A DNA stretch of 28,460 nucleotides, taken from NCBI GenBank assembly GCA_019689775.1, contig JADGGV010000007.1, positions 1 to 28,460 on the forward strand, given 5' to 3'. The stretch comes from Gemmatimonadota bacterium. Lineage in GTDB: Bacteria; Gemmatimonadota; Gemmatimonadetes; Longimicrobiales; RSA9. A program made the translations under genes and the position numbers. Positions 1 through 6,252 of this stretch are shown here, in pieces; within the stretch, counting starts at the first letter, position 1, and the number at the start of each line of letters is the position of its first letter. The notes under the pieces are model-generated. The model saw only the letters and a program-made list of their open reading frames with translations. It was not told where the DNA came from and ran no database searches.

Positions 1-663
1 GCCCAGCACCTCGGCCGCGCGCCGGAGCTGCCGGCGCGGCGCCTCGGGCCGCGGCGGCGCGACCGGCGCCGGCTCCTCGTGTGCCGGCGCGACCGGCGCC
101 TCCATCACCGGCTCCGCCTCTGCGACCGGCGCTTCGGCCTCCGCCGGCGGCGCGACCGGCGCCTCGACGGCGGCGGCGATCTCGATCGCGGCCTCCGCCG
201 CGGCCGGGGGCGCTTCGACCGTCTCCACCGGGACGACCGGCCCGGGGCTCTCGACCACCACGACCGTGTCCTTCGGCTCCTCGCCACCGACCGTCACGAG
301 CGCGGCCCCGCGCTCCGCCGCCGCTTCGGCCGCCTCCGCCGCCATCGCCTCGGCGGCGTCCGCCACCACGTCGGCGCTCGAGTCCGCCTCCGGCGCGGCG
401 GCCTCCGCCACCCCCTCCGCCTTCCGCCGGCGTCGACGACGACCCACGACCTGCGCGTCCTCCATGAGCGCCTCGAGCGCCTCCTCGGCCGACTCGGCGT
501 GCCCGGCCCGACGCTCCCGCTCGAACCGCGCACGAATGCGCGCGACGACCGAGTCGTCGACCGGCGACGCCTCGCTCCGCACCGGCACGCCCATCCCCCG
601 CAACAGCTGGATGAGCTGCTCCGTGCTGAGCTGGAATTCCTTGGCTACTTCGTAGACGCGCAT
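1..663 (-). CDS. infB: Translation initiation factor IF-2, N-terminal part (cut by window edge)
   Basis: IF-2 is the GTPase that places fMet-tRNA on the 30S subunit and promotes subunit joining. The visible 221 codons open with MRVYEVAKEFQLSTEQLIQL, the typical IF-2 N-terminal helix-turn motif (usually 'VYELAKELGVSSKELI'). A charged stretch with VGRRRRRKAEG follows at about residues 70-80, then a long low-complexity Ala/Glu/Pro/Val linker. The G domain lies beyond the left edge, so the gene is partial, not truncated. The frame is open from the ATG at 663 to position 1. It is the last visible gene of the rimP-nusA-L7Ae-infB operon, 58 bases after the L7Ae-like gene, the classical order. The identification rests on the N-terminal motif plus context. 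Confidence 0.93.
   Translation of the reverse strand, partial: MRVYEVAKEFQLSTEQLIQLLRGMGVPVRSEASPVDDSVVARIRARFERERRAGHAESAEEALEALMEDAQVVGRRRRRRKAEGVAEAAAPEADSSADVVADAAEAMAAEAAEAAAERGAALVTVGGEEPKDTVVVVESPGPVVPVETVEAPPAAAEAAIEIAAAVEAPVAPPAEAEAPVAEAEPVMEAPVAPAHEEPAPVAPPRPEAPRRQLRRAAEVLG
59..163. repeat. In-frame GCGACCGGCGCC repeats inside the IF-2 linker
   Basis: The 12-mer gcgaccggcgc(c/t) occurs at 59-70, 89-100, 122-133 and 152-163. The spacings are 30, 33 and 30 bases, all multiples of three. On the coding (minus) strand each copy reads as part of an 'APVA' unit in the flexible IF-2 linker. It looks like a coding low-complexity repeat that can expand or shrink without a frameshift. Confidence 0.7.
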
Positions 664-721
664 ACGTAGTCACAACCCTCTTGAACGACGAACCCGGCCG
701 CCCCGGCCGGAGCGGGCCGTC

Positions 722-1042
722 TTACGCTTCCTTCGATTCGGTCAGCAGCTCTCGCAGGCGGGCCGCCAGCGACGCGTCCGTCACCGCCACCGCGCTGAGC
801 GGCGCCCGGCCAACGGCCGCGCCAAGGCGGTCACGGTCGTACCCGATCATGTGCGGCGTGCCCCGCGATGCCAGGAGCGGGAGCAACTTCTCGCGCGTGT
901 TGGCCGAGACGTCGCCGGCCACGAGGACAAACCGCGCCTCGCCGCCGCGCACGGCCTCCCGAACACGCTCCGTGCCCGGGAGGACTCGACCGGCCCGCGC
1001 GGCGAGGCCGAGCAGGCGGAGGACGGCCTCAGGCGCCGCCAT
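722..1042 (-). CDS. L7Ae/YlxQ-family RNA-binding protein
   Basis: A 106-residue protein of the L7Ae/L30e/YlxQ fold, which binds kink-turn-like RNA and associates with ribosomes or RNA in bacteria. It shows the family pattern: LLGLAARAGRVLPG near residues 10-23, then RFVLVAGDVSANTREKLLPL and an LSAVAVTD segment near the C-terminus. Its start overlaps the end of nusA by 14 bases, implying translational coupling. In Bacillus the order is nusA-ylxR-ylxQ-infB; here no ylxR (DUF448) reading frame lies between nusA and this gene. Family assignment is good; the precise RNA target is unknown. Confidence 0.85.
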   Translation of the reverse strand: MAAPEAVLRLLGLAARAGRVLPGTERVREAVRGGEARFVLVAGDVSANTREKLLPLLASRGTPHMIGYDRDRLGAAVGRAPLSAVAVTDASLAARLRELLTESKEA

Positions 1043-2441
1043 CCCCCTTCGGCGCGGACGGGCGCTCGAGCGGCAGACCCAGGATCTCAGCGGCCAGGTC
1101 GCGTGCCTCGGCCAGCTCCGCCTCGCTCGGGCCGGCCGCAGGCGCCTCTTCGCCCTCCTCGACCGTCAGCTCGTCGATGATGCGGAGAACCTCGTCCGCC
1201 TCCTCGGGGCCGATGCCGGGGATCCGCAGCAGATCCCCGCGCTCTAGATCAATGATGTCGAGCAGTGTAGTATACCCCGCAAGCTCCAGAGCGGCCAGGG
1301 TTGCCGGCCGCAGCTCGGTCTCGCGCAGCGGGATGTCCGACTGCTCCTCCTCGGGACCCGGGCCGCCGAAGAGCGCCAGGTCGGCGCCACGCTCCAGCCA
1401 CTCCCGGCTTCCGTAGAGGTCGATCTGCCAGCCGATGAGCTGGCTCGCGAGCCGGACGTTCTGGCCGTTGCGGCCGATGGCCAGCGAGAGCTGGTCCTCG
1501 TCCACGATCGCCGTGATGACGCGCCGCGGCGAATCGCTGATCACCTTCGCGACCTTGGCCGGAGCGAGCGCCCGCCGCGCGAAGATCTCCGGGTCCGGGT
1601 GCCAGGGCACGATGTCGATCCGCTCCCCGCCGAGCTCGCTCACGACGGCCTGCACGCGCGAGCCCTTGAGCCCGACGCAGGCGCCGACCGGGTCGATCGA
1701 CTCGTCGCGCGAGGACACCGCGACCTTCGTGCGGCCGCCCACCTCGCGGGCGATCCCCTTGATCTCGACGATGCCCTGATAGATCTCGGGCACCTCCAGC
1801 TTGAAGAGCGCGGCGACGAACTCGGGCGCGGCGCGCGAGAGGATCAGACGCGGACCCTTCGGCGTCTCCTCGACACGCTTCAGCACCGCCCGAATCGGCT
1901 CGCCCTGGCGGAATCGCTCGCGCGGGTTCTGCTCCTTCCACGGGATGATCGCGTCGGCATCCCGGTTCTTGTTGAGCATGACCACGATCTTGCCGCGCTC
2001 GACCTGCTGCACCTCGCCGGAGAGCAGATCGCCGACCTTGTTCGCGTACTCTTCGCGGATGCGGTTCCGCTCGCCTTCCCGCACGCGCTGGACGATGCGC
2101 TGCTTGGCGGCCATGACCGCGTTGCGCCCGAACTCCGCGAAGTCGACGGGGGTCTCCTGGACGTCGCCGATCTCGAAGTCCGGATCGTCCCAGCGCGCCT
2201 CCTCGAGCGAGACCTCGCGCGACGAGTCCTCCACCGTCTGCACGACCTGCTTCAGGACGGTGATCTTGATGTCGCCGGCATCCTCGTCGATCTCGATCTC
2301 GGCCTCGACGTTCGGCCCGAAACGGCGCGCCAGGGCGGCCATGATGCCGTCCTTGATGAGGTCGTGGAGATCGGCGCGAGATAGATTCTTGTTCGCGATC
2401 ATCTCGCGGAACGCCGCAAGCACTTGCGTCGCGTTGGTCAT
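1029..2441 (-). CDS. nusA: Transcription termination/antitermination factor NusA
   Basis: NusA binds RNA polymerase and nascent RNA, stimulating pausing and intrinsic termination and taking part in antitermination. The 470 residues show the full architecture: RNAP-binding N-domain (about 1-130, with DLIKDGIMAALARRFG), S1 domain (about 137-202), KH1 (about 230-283, with GACVGLKGSRVQAV), KH2 (about 300-345, with SLAIGRNGQNVRLASQL) and one C-terminal helix-hairpin-helix repeat (about 375-430, with LLRIPGIGPEEADEVLRI). The start ATG at 2441 lies 48 bases after rimP. The C-terminus has one acidic HhH-type repeat rather than the two of E. coli. The operon leader contains an intrinsic terminator, so NusA may control its own synthesis (inference). 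Confidence 0.97.
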   Translation of the reverse strand: MTNATQVLAAFREMIANKNLSRADLHDLIKDGIMAALARRFGPNVEAEIEIDEDAGDIKITVLKQVVQTVEDSSREVSLEEARWDDPDFEIGDVQETPVDFAEFGRNAVMAAKQRIVQRVREGERNRIREEYANKVGDLLSGEVQQVERGKIVVMLNKNRDADAIIPWKEQNPRERFRQGEPIRAVLKRVEETPKGPRLILSRAAPEFVAALFKLEVPEIYQGIVEIKGIAREVGGRTKVAVSSRDESIDPVGACVGLKGSRVQAVVSELGGERIDIVPWHPDPEIFARRALAPAKVAKVISDSPRRVITAIVDEDQLSLAIGRNGQNVRLASQLIGWQIDLYGSREWLERGADLALFGGPGPEEEQSDIPLRETELRPATLAALELAGYTTLLDIIDLERGDLLRIPGIGPEEADEVLRIIDELTVEEGEEAPAAGPSEAELAEARDLAAEILGLPLERPSAPKGDGGA

Positions 2442-2489
2442 AGGCCTTCCTGCTAGAGAGCGGTCCCGGGGCGAGGCGCGGCAGCGCCC

Positions 2490-2981
2490 CTACGCCCGGT
2501 CCCAGCGGTAAACCAAGTGCGCCCGTGCGATCTCGGAGCGGGGGATCTCCAGCTCCGCGCCGTCGCCCAGGCGGATCCGCACGCGCTCATCCGCCCCCTC
2601 GCCGCCGATGCCAAGCAGCACGCCTTCCAGCCGGCGGCCGCGCCCCGCCAGCGTCGTCGTGCCCCGCACGGCGACCTCGCGACCGGCGAAGCGCTCGAAG
2701 TCGCGCCGGCGGACGAGCGGACGCTCGAGCCCGGGCGAGGACACCTCTAGGACGTAGCGGTCTGGGAGGTCCTCCCGCGCGTCGAGGTACGCCTCCAGCT
2801 CGCGGCTCACGCGAATGCAATCGTCCACGGAGACGCCGTGGCCGGGCGTGGAGTCGGGGCGGTCGATGCGGACCCGCAGCACGGGGCGGGCCTTCGATCC
2901 GGCCCGCTCCAGCTCGACGAACTCGAAGCCGAGCGCGTCGACGCGCCGTTCCAGCTCCTGTTCGAGCGAGTCTGCGGCCAT
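2490..2981 (-). CDS. rimP: Ribosome maturation factor RimP
   Basis: RimP assists 30S subunit maturation. The 163-residue protein carries the family landmarks: LGFEFVELERAG near residues 17-28, the VDDCIRVSRELEAYLD segment near 51-66, and DRYVLEVSSPGLERPL (about 74-89), the most conserved RimP motif. A C-terminal SH3-like part ends with EIPRSEIARAHLVYRW. It is the first gene of the nusA operon, as in most bacteria. Its ATG follows the U-tract of a leader terminator by only about 11 bases, and the upstream sequence (GAGCC) gives only a weak ribosome binding site. Confidence 0.95.
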   Translation of the reverse strand: MAADSLEQELERRVDALGFEFVELERAGSKARPVLRVRIDRPDSTPGHGVSVDDCIRVSRELEAYLDAREDLPDRYVLEVSSPGLERPLVRRRDFERFAGREVAVRGTTTLAGRGRRLEGVLLGIGGEGADERVRIRLGDGAELEIPRSEIARAHLVYRWDRA

Positions 2982-2992
2982 ACCGGTGGCTC

Positions 2993-3022
2993 AATAAAAA
3001 AGTGGGGGTCCTTCCCCCACTT
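2993..3022 (-). terminator. Intrinsic terminator in the rimP-nusA-infB leader (attenuator candidate)
   Basis: Read on the minus strand: a 9-bp perfect stem (arms 3014-3022 and 3000-3008, AAGTGGGGG pairing with CCCCCACTT), a 5-nt loop, and a T6 tract (3001-2996) continuing ATT. This is a textbook Rho-independent terminator. It lies downstream of the promoter at 3058-3086 and only about 11 bases upstream of the rimP start codon, so any transcript from that promoter must read through it. It can also stop read-through from the murA operon. Confidence 0.85.
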
Positions 3023-3057
3023 CGCCGCTCGACGCGCCGTCGGGCCGAGCACGCTGA

Positions 3058-3086
3058 ATTATAACAGGATTTTCCGCGCGTGGCAA
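3058..3086 (-). promoter_or_regulatory. Sigma-70-type promoter of rimP-nusA-infB
   Basis: On the minus strand TTGCCA (3086-3081, 5/6 to the -35 consensus) is followed after exactly 17 bases by TATAAT (3063-3058, 6/6 to the -10 consensus). The expected transcription start is near 3051, giving a leader of about 70 nt before the rimP ATG. This is the strongest promoter match I found in the window. The leader also holds a possible upstream hairpin (GCTCG...CGAGC, about 3027-3050). Confidence 0.8.
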
Positions 3087-3198
3087 CCCTGCTTTCGGCC
3101 GGCGTGGGAACGTGCAAAGCCCCTAGCCGCAAGCGCCTGCGACGATCTGGCCGGGCCTGCCTTCGGAAGTCCCGCCGCTCCGCGGGCGTGGATTTGGG

Positions 3199-3405
3199 TC
3201 AGGCCGGCTCGTCCTCCGCGCCCGGCGGCGTTGGCGGGCGTGGCGCACGCTCGAACCCCGCGCACGCGAGCACGGGGAGGCGTGGATAGCGCGCGAAGGA
3301 CGGGTCGATGCGCGCCCGCTCGCAGAGCCAGAAGCGGGAGCCGCGCCGGTTCTCGATCACGCGCGCATGGGCGCATGCGGCGCACAGGCCGACGGCGTCG
3401 CTCAC
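3199..3405 (-). CDS. Small four-cysteine (putative zinc-binding) protein
   Basis: A 68-residue protein starting with GTG at 3405, which overlaps the pgeF stop by 4 bases (GTGA). It has LCAAC near the start (Cys8 and Cys11), FWLCERA (Cys28) and VLACAGFE (Cys48), spacing that suggests a small zinc-binding knuckle. The segments RGSRFWLC and YPRLPVLAC look conserved-protein-like rather than random. The last 15 or so residues are Pro/Glu-rich. From memory, similar short proteins occur in several environmental phyla without a known function. Its coupling to pgeF supports a real gene. No catalytic motif is seen. Confidence 0.65.
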   Translation of the reverse strand: MSDAVGLCAACAHARVIENRRGSRFWLCERARIDPSFARYPRLPVLACAGFERAPRPPTPPGAEDEPA

Positions 3406-4175
3406 GGGCGCGCGGGGCGGATGGCGAGGACACCGAGTTGCCGCTCGGCGCACCCGCCGCGGTGGGAGTAGAAGGGTGAATCCCCGCAGCGCGTGCAATG
3501 CTCGGAGATCGTGATGGCGCCGGGCGGGACGCCGGCGGCGATGGCGCGCCGGGCGAGCGCGGCGCGCAAGTCGATGGGGGTGTTCGTGGCCGGCTGCGGA
3601 AGGCCGAGCGCCGCGAAGACCTCCGGGCCGACCTCGTAGCAGGCGCCGCAGATCGCCGGGCCGAGGTGCACGCACAGGTCCGCCGGCGCGGAGCCGGCGA
3701 CCGCGTGGAGAGCGGCGATGCCGCGCTCCAGGATCCCGGCGGCCACGCCCCGCCAGCCGCCGTGCAGCATGGCGATGGCGCGCCGCTCGGCGTCGACGAG
3801 CGAGATCGGGACGCAGTCGGCCACGGACACGGTGAGGAGCACGCCGGGCTCGCGCGTCACGTGCCCGTCGTAGCGCTCGGCGACCAGCAGGCCGCAGACC
3901 GGGTGACGGTGCACCAGCAGCTCGGCCCCGTGGACCTGTCGTGCGTGCACCGAGCCGACGCACCCCGTTGCCAGGCGCAGGTGCCTCCAGCGGTCGATGA
4001 CGACGCCGGAAGGGCTGTCGCCGAAGAGGCGAAAGTCGAAGTTCCCGTCCGGCTCGCCCCGGCCGGTCGTGCCCTGCACCAGCCACGGGAAGCGCTCCGC
4101 CCAATCGGGGTGGACGTAGAGCGGCAGCGCTCCGGGCGTGCGCTGCTCGCGGATTCGCGCCACCCGGAGTTCCAC
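3402..4175 (-). CDS. pgeF: Peptidoglycan editing factor PgeF (multicopper-type laccase-domain family)
   Basis: PgeF/YfiH proteins are cytoplasmic zinc enzymes. The E. coli member removes mis-made UDP-MurNAc-L-Ser, while other members show purine nucleoside phosphorylase or deaminase activity. The zinc triad is visible: His82 in RQVHGAE, Cys121 in VADCVPISL and His138 in AMLHGGWRG, followed by the family's C-terminal ISEHCTRCGDSPFYSHRGG. I chose GTG at 4175, two bases after the stop of the upstream gene, giving 257 residues, the usual size. The longer reading frame to 4337 only adds an Arg-rich antisense-like extension. Its place after murA supports a role in cell-wall precursor quality control. 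Confidence 0.92.
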   Translation of the reverse strand: MELRVARIREQRTPGALPLYVHPDWAERFPWLVQGTTGRGEPDGNFDFRLFGDSPSGVVIDRWRHLRLATGCVGSVHARQVHGAELLVHRHPVCGLLVAERYDGHVTREPGVLLTVSVADCVPISLVDAERRAIAMLHGGWRGVAAGILERGIAALHAVAGSAPADLCVHLGPAICGACYEVGPEVFAALGLPQPATNTPIDLRAALARRAIAAGVPPGAITISEHCTRCGDSPFYSHRGGCAERQLGVLAIRPARP

Positions 4176-4176
4176 G

Positions 4177-4731
4177 CTACTCGTCGCCCTCGACGGGGAT
4201 CGTCCGCGACGGCGGCTCGCCGCCGCCCGGCGCGCGTGCCTCCCCGGCACCACGCGCCTCGGCGGGCGTGCCGGGCGCGGCGCCGTGCGTGTGCGGCTCG
4301 CCGCCGCCCGGGTGCGCGTGCGTCGTGCCGTCCGCATGGGTGTGCACCGCGGCGCCGCTCGACGGCGCGGCCGAGCCGGCCGCCTCGGCGCCGGGCGGCG
4401 GCTCGACCGGTCCGGTGGCCGTCGCCTCGGGCGCGCGGCCGCCGCCCTGCCCCTCCACGATGCGCCGCAGCCGGGCCACCTCGTCCCGCAACGCCTCGAA
4501 CTCGCGCCGCGTGATGAAGTCCAGCCGGTCCCGGGCCTCGCCCATCGCCTCCTGCGCCCGGCGCATCGTGTCGCGGACCGCCTGCTTGGCCCGGTCGGGG
4601 GCGATGTCGCCGCGGTCCATCGCCTCGGCGATCGTCTCCTCGAGCGCTTCCTTCAGCGCCGCAAGGATCCCGATGCCGGCCTTGATCCCGTCACGGATTC
4701 CGTCGCGCGGCCCCTTCGCCTCTTCCGTCAT
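4177..4731 (-). CDS. Coiled-coil, histidine-rich phasin-like protein of unknown function
   Basis: A 184-residue protein. Residues 1-93 are predicted helical and amphipathic (IGILAALKEALEETIAEAMD, then FITRREFEALRDEVARLRRI), resembling the phasin/UbiK-type coiled coil with its 'TRREFEALRDEVARLE' motif. Residues 95-184 are Pro/Gly/Ala/Glu-rich and disordered in appearance, with three HxH pairs (His130/132, 138/140, 147/149) that could bind Ni, Zn or Cu. It lies 10 bases downstream of murA and just upstream of pgeF, so it is co-transcribed with wall-precursor genes. I do not recognise the full-length protein. The phasin resemblance is to the N-terminal half only and is a weak functional hint. 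Confidence 0.7.
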   Translation of the reverse strand: MTEEAKGPRDGIRDGIKAGIGILAALKEALEETIAEAMDRGDIAPDRAKQAVRDTMRRAQEAMGEARDRLDFITRREFEALRDEVARLRRIVEGQGGGRAPEATATGPVEPPPGAEAAGSAAPSSGAAVHTHADGTTHAHPGGGEPHTHGAAPGTPAEARGAGEARAPGGGEPPSRTIPVEGDE

Positions 4732-4741
4732 CGTCGCCCCC

Positions 4742-6028
4742 TCATTCCCTGGAATCGGATCGCTCGATGCGGGCGCCGAGCGCGCGCAGGCGGTCGTCGA
4801 TCCGCTCGTAGCCGCGCTCGATCTGGCCCACGTTGTAGATGTGGCTGGCGCCCTCGGCCCCGAGCGCCGCGATCAGCAGCGCCATCCCCGCGCGGATGTC
4901 CGGGCTCTCGACGACGCCGGCGTGCAGCCGCGACGGCCCCACGACGACGGCCCGGTGCGGATCGCACAGGACGACCCGCGCGCCCATGCCGATGAGCTTG
5001 TCCGCGAAGAACATCCGGGACTCGAACATCTTCTCGAAGATGAGGATCGTGCCCCGGCACTGTGTCGCGACGACGAGCGCGATGGACGTCAGATCCGCCG
5101 GGAACGCCGGCCAGGGACCGTCGTCGATCTTCGGAATGTGCCCGCCGAGGTCCATGCGAATGCGGAGCTCCTGGTCGGCCGGCACGAACAGGTCCTGGCC
5201 GCGGATCTCGCAGCGTACGCCCATGCGCTCGAACGCCAGCAGCGTCGAGTCGAGGTGCTCGACGGCGGCATCCTGGATCAGGATCTCGCCGCGGGTCACG
5301 GCCGCGAGTCCGATGAAGGAGCCGACCTCGATATGGTCGCTCCCGATCCGGAACCGCGTGCCATGCAGCCGGTCGACGCCCTCGATCTCGAGCACGCCCG
5401 TGCCGATCCCGGAGATCTTCGCGCCCATCCCGGTGAGCAGATGGCACAGGTCCTGGACGTGCGGCTCGGCGGCGGCGTTGCGCAGCCGGGTGCGGCCCTT
5501 GGCCAGGACGGCCGCCATGATCGCGTTCTCGGTGGCGGTGACGCTCGGCTCGTCGAGGAAGATGTCGGCGCCGCGCAACCCGGTCGTCTCGAGGTGATAG
5601 CCGTCGGCGCTCTCGACGACGGCGCCCAGGCGTGACAGCGCGAGGAAATGCGTGTCGACGCGACGGCGGCCGATGACATCCCCGCCCGGCGGCGGCAGCA
5701 CCATCCGCCCGACGCGCGCGAGCATCGGGCCGGCCAGCAGGATCGAGGCGCGGATCCGCGCCGCCATCGCCGGCTCGATCTCGGACATCTCGACGTTTGT
5801 CGCCTGGACCCGCACCGTGTTCGGCCCGAGCCATTCGACGCGCACGCCGAGCAGCTCGAGCAGCTCGAGGAGGGTCCGCACATCCTTGATGTCGGGGACG
5901 TTCTCCAGCTCCAGCGGCTCGTCCGTCAGCAGGCACGCGGCCAGGATCGGCAGGGCGGCGTTCTTGTTGCCGGCCGGACGGATCGTCCCGCGCATCGGGA
6001 CCCCGCCTTCGACGATGAATTTCGGCAT
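4742..6028 (-). CDS. murA: UDP-N-acetylglucosamine 1-carboxyvinyltransferase MurA, Asp-type active site
   Basis: MurA transfers enolpyruvate from PEP to UDP-GlcNAc, the first committed step of peptidoglycan synthesis. The 428 residues match the family: AGNKNAALPIL (Lys22 and Asn23), PGGDVIGRRRVDTH, FPADLTSIALV and DIRAGMALLIAAL near the end. The flexible-loop residue that is Cys115 in E. coli is Asp117 here (codon at 5678-5680), the form known from Mycobacterium and expected to resist fosfomycin alkylation. I chose the ATG at 6028 because MPKFIVEGG is the canonical N-terminus and GGAGAGGAG lies just upstream. The longer frame to 6178 runs through the promoter region. First gene of murA-HisRich-pgeF-C4. 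Confidence 0.96.
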   Translation of the reverse strand: MPKFIVEGGVPMRGTIRPAGNKNAALPILAACLLTDEPLELENVPDIKDVRTLLELLELLGVRVEWLGPNTVRVQATNVEMSEIEPAMAARIRASILLAGPMLARVGRMVLPPPGGDVIGRRRVDTHFLALSRLGAVVESADGYHLETTGLRGADIFLDEPSVTATENAIMAAVLAKGRTRLRNAAAEPHVQDLCHLLTGMGAKISGIGTGVLEIEGVDRLHGTRFRIGSDHIEVGSFIGLAAVTRGEILIQDAAVEHLDSTLLAFERMGVRCEIRGQDLFVPADQELRIRMDLGGHIPKIDDGPWPAFPADLTSIALVVATQCRGTILIFEKMFESRMFFADKLIGMGARVVLCDPHRAVVVGPSRLHAGVVESPDIRAGMALLIAALGAEGASHIYNVGQIERGYERIDDRLRALGARIERSDSRE

Positions 6029-6084
6029 CGGGTTCTCCTCTCCACTCCGCCGCCTGGCAGGTCCCGGGCCAGTCCATCGTGCAG

Positions 6085-6114
6085 AAGGTAGGCGCGCCGC
6101 GGCGAGGGCGTCAA
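6085..6114 (-). promoter_or_regulatory. Candidate promoter of the murA operon
   Basis: On the minus strand TTGACG (6114-6109) is followed after 18 bases by TACCTT (6090-6085), which fits a TANNNT -10. Transcription would start near 6078, about 50 nt upstream of the murA ATG. The -35 is good but the -10 is weak (3/6). The N18 layout matches other promoters in this window. Confidence 0.45.
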
Positions 6115-6129
6115 ACACGTCGATCGGCG

Positions 6130-6158
6130 CCGCCTCGCTTGACACTCGCGCGAGGCGG
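6130..6158. promoter_or_regulatory. Inverted repeat around the -35 of the PII-like gene (operator candidate)
   Basis: CCGCCTCGC (6130-6138) and GCGAGGCGG (6150-6158) form a perfect 9-bp inverted repeat with an 11-base centre that contains the TTGACA -35 box. This is the size and placement of a dimeric repressor or activator operator. The GC-rich background raises the chance of coincidence. Confidence 0.5.
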
Positions 6159-6168
6159 GGCCTAAGAT
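6139..6168 (+). promoter_or_regulatory. Promoter of the PII-like gene
   Basis: TTGACA (6139-6144, 6/6) with an 18-base spacer and TAAGAT (6163-6168, 4/6). The start would be near 6175, giving a leader of about 78 nt that includes the 16-base palindrome GCGGGCGCGCGCCCGC (6201-6216). Confidence 0.65.
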
Positions 6169-6252
6169 GCTCGCCCAAATCGTTCTAGCAGGCCAACGTC
6201 GCGGGCGCGCGCCCGCCGGCGCCGCAGCGCGCGCCACCGTCCCCGGGATTCC

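Noticed and set aside
59..163. Spaced 12-mers as a CRISPR-like array.
   Set aside because: Repeats are too short, in frame with IF-2, and the spacers are low-complexity coding sequence.
79..669. Plus-strand frames opposite infB.
   Set aside because: Arg/Pro/Ser-rich shadows of the IF-2 linker repeats, with no motif.
3171..3186. CCCGC-N6-GCGGG hairpin downstream of the four-Cys gene as a terminator.
   Set aside because: Only a 5-bp stem and no U-tract; such short GC stems occur by chance throughout this sequence.
4176..4337. Arg-rich N-terminal extension of PgeF.
   Set aside because: It overlaps the end of the His-rich gene in a different frame. The GTG at 4175 fits spacing and family length.
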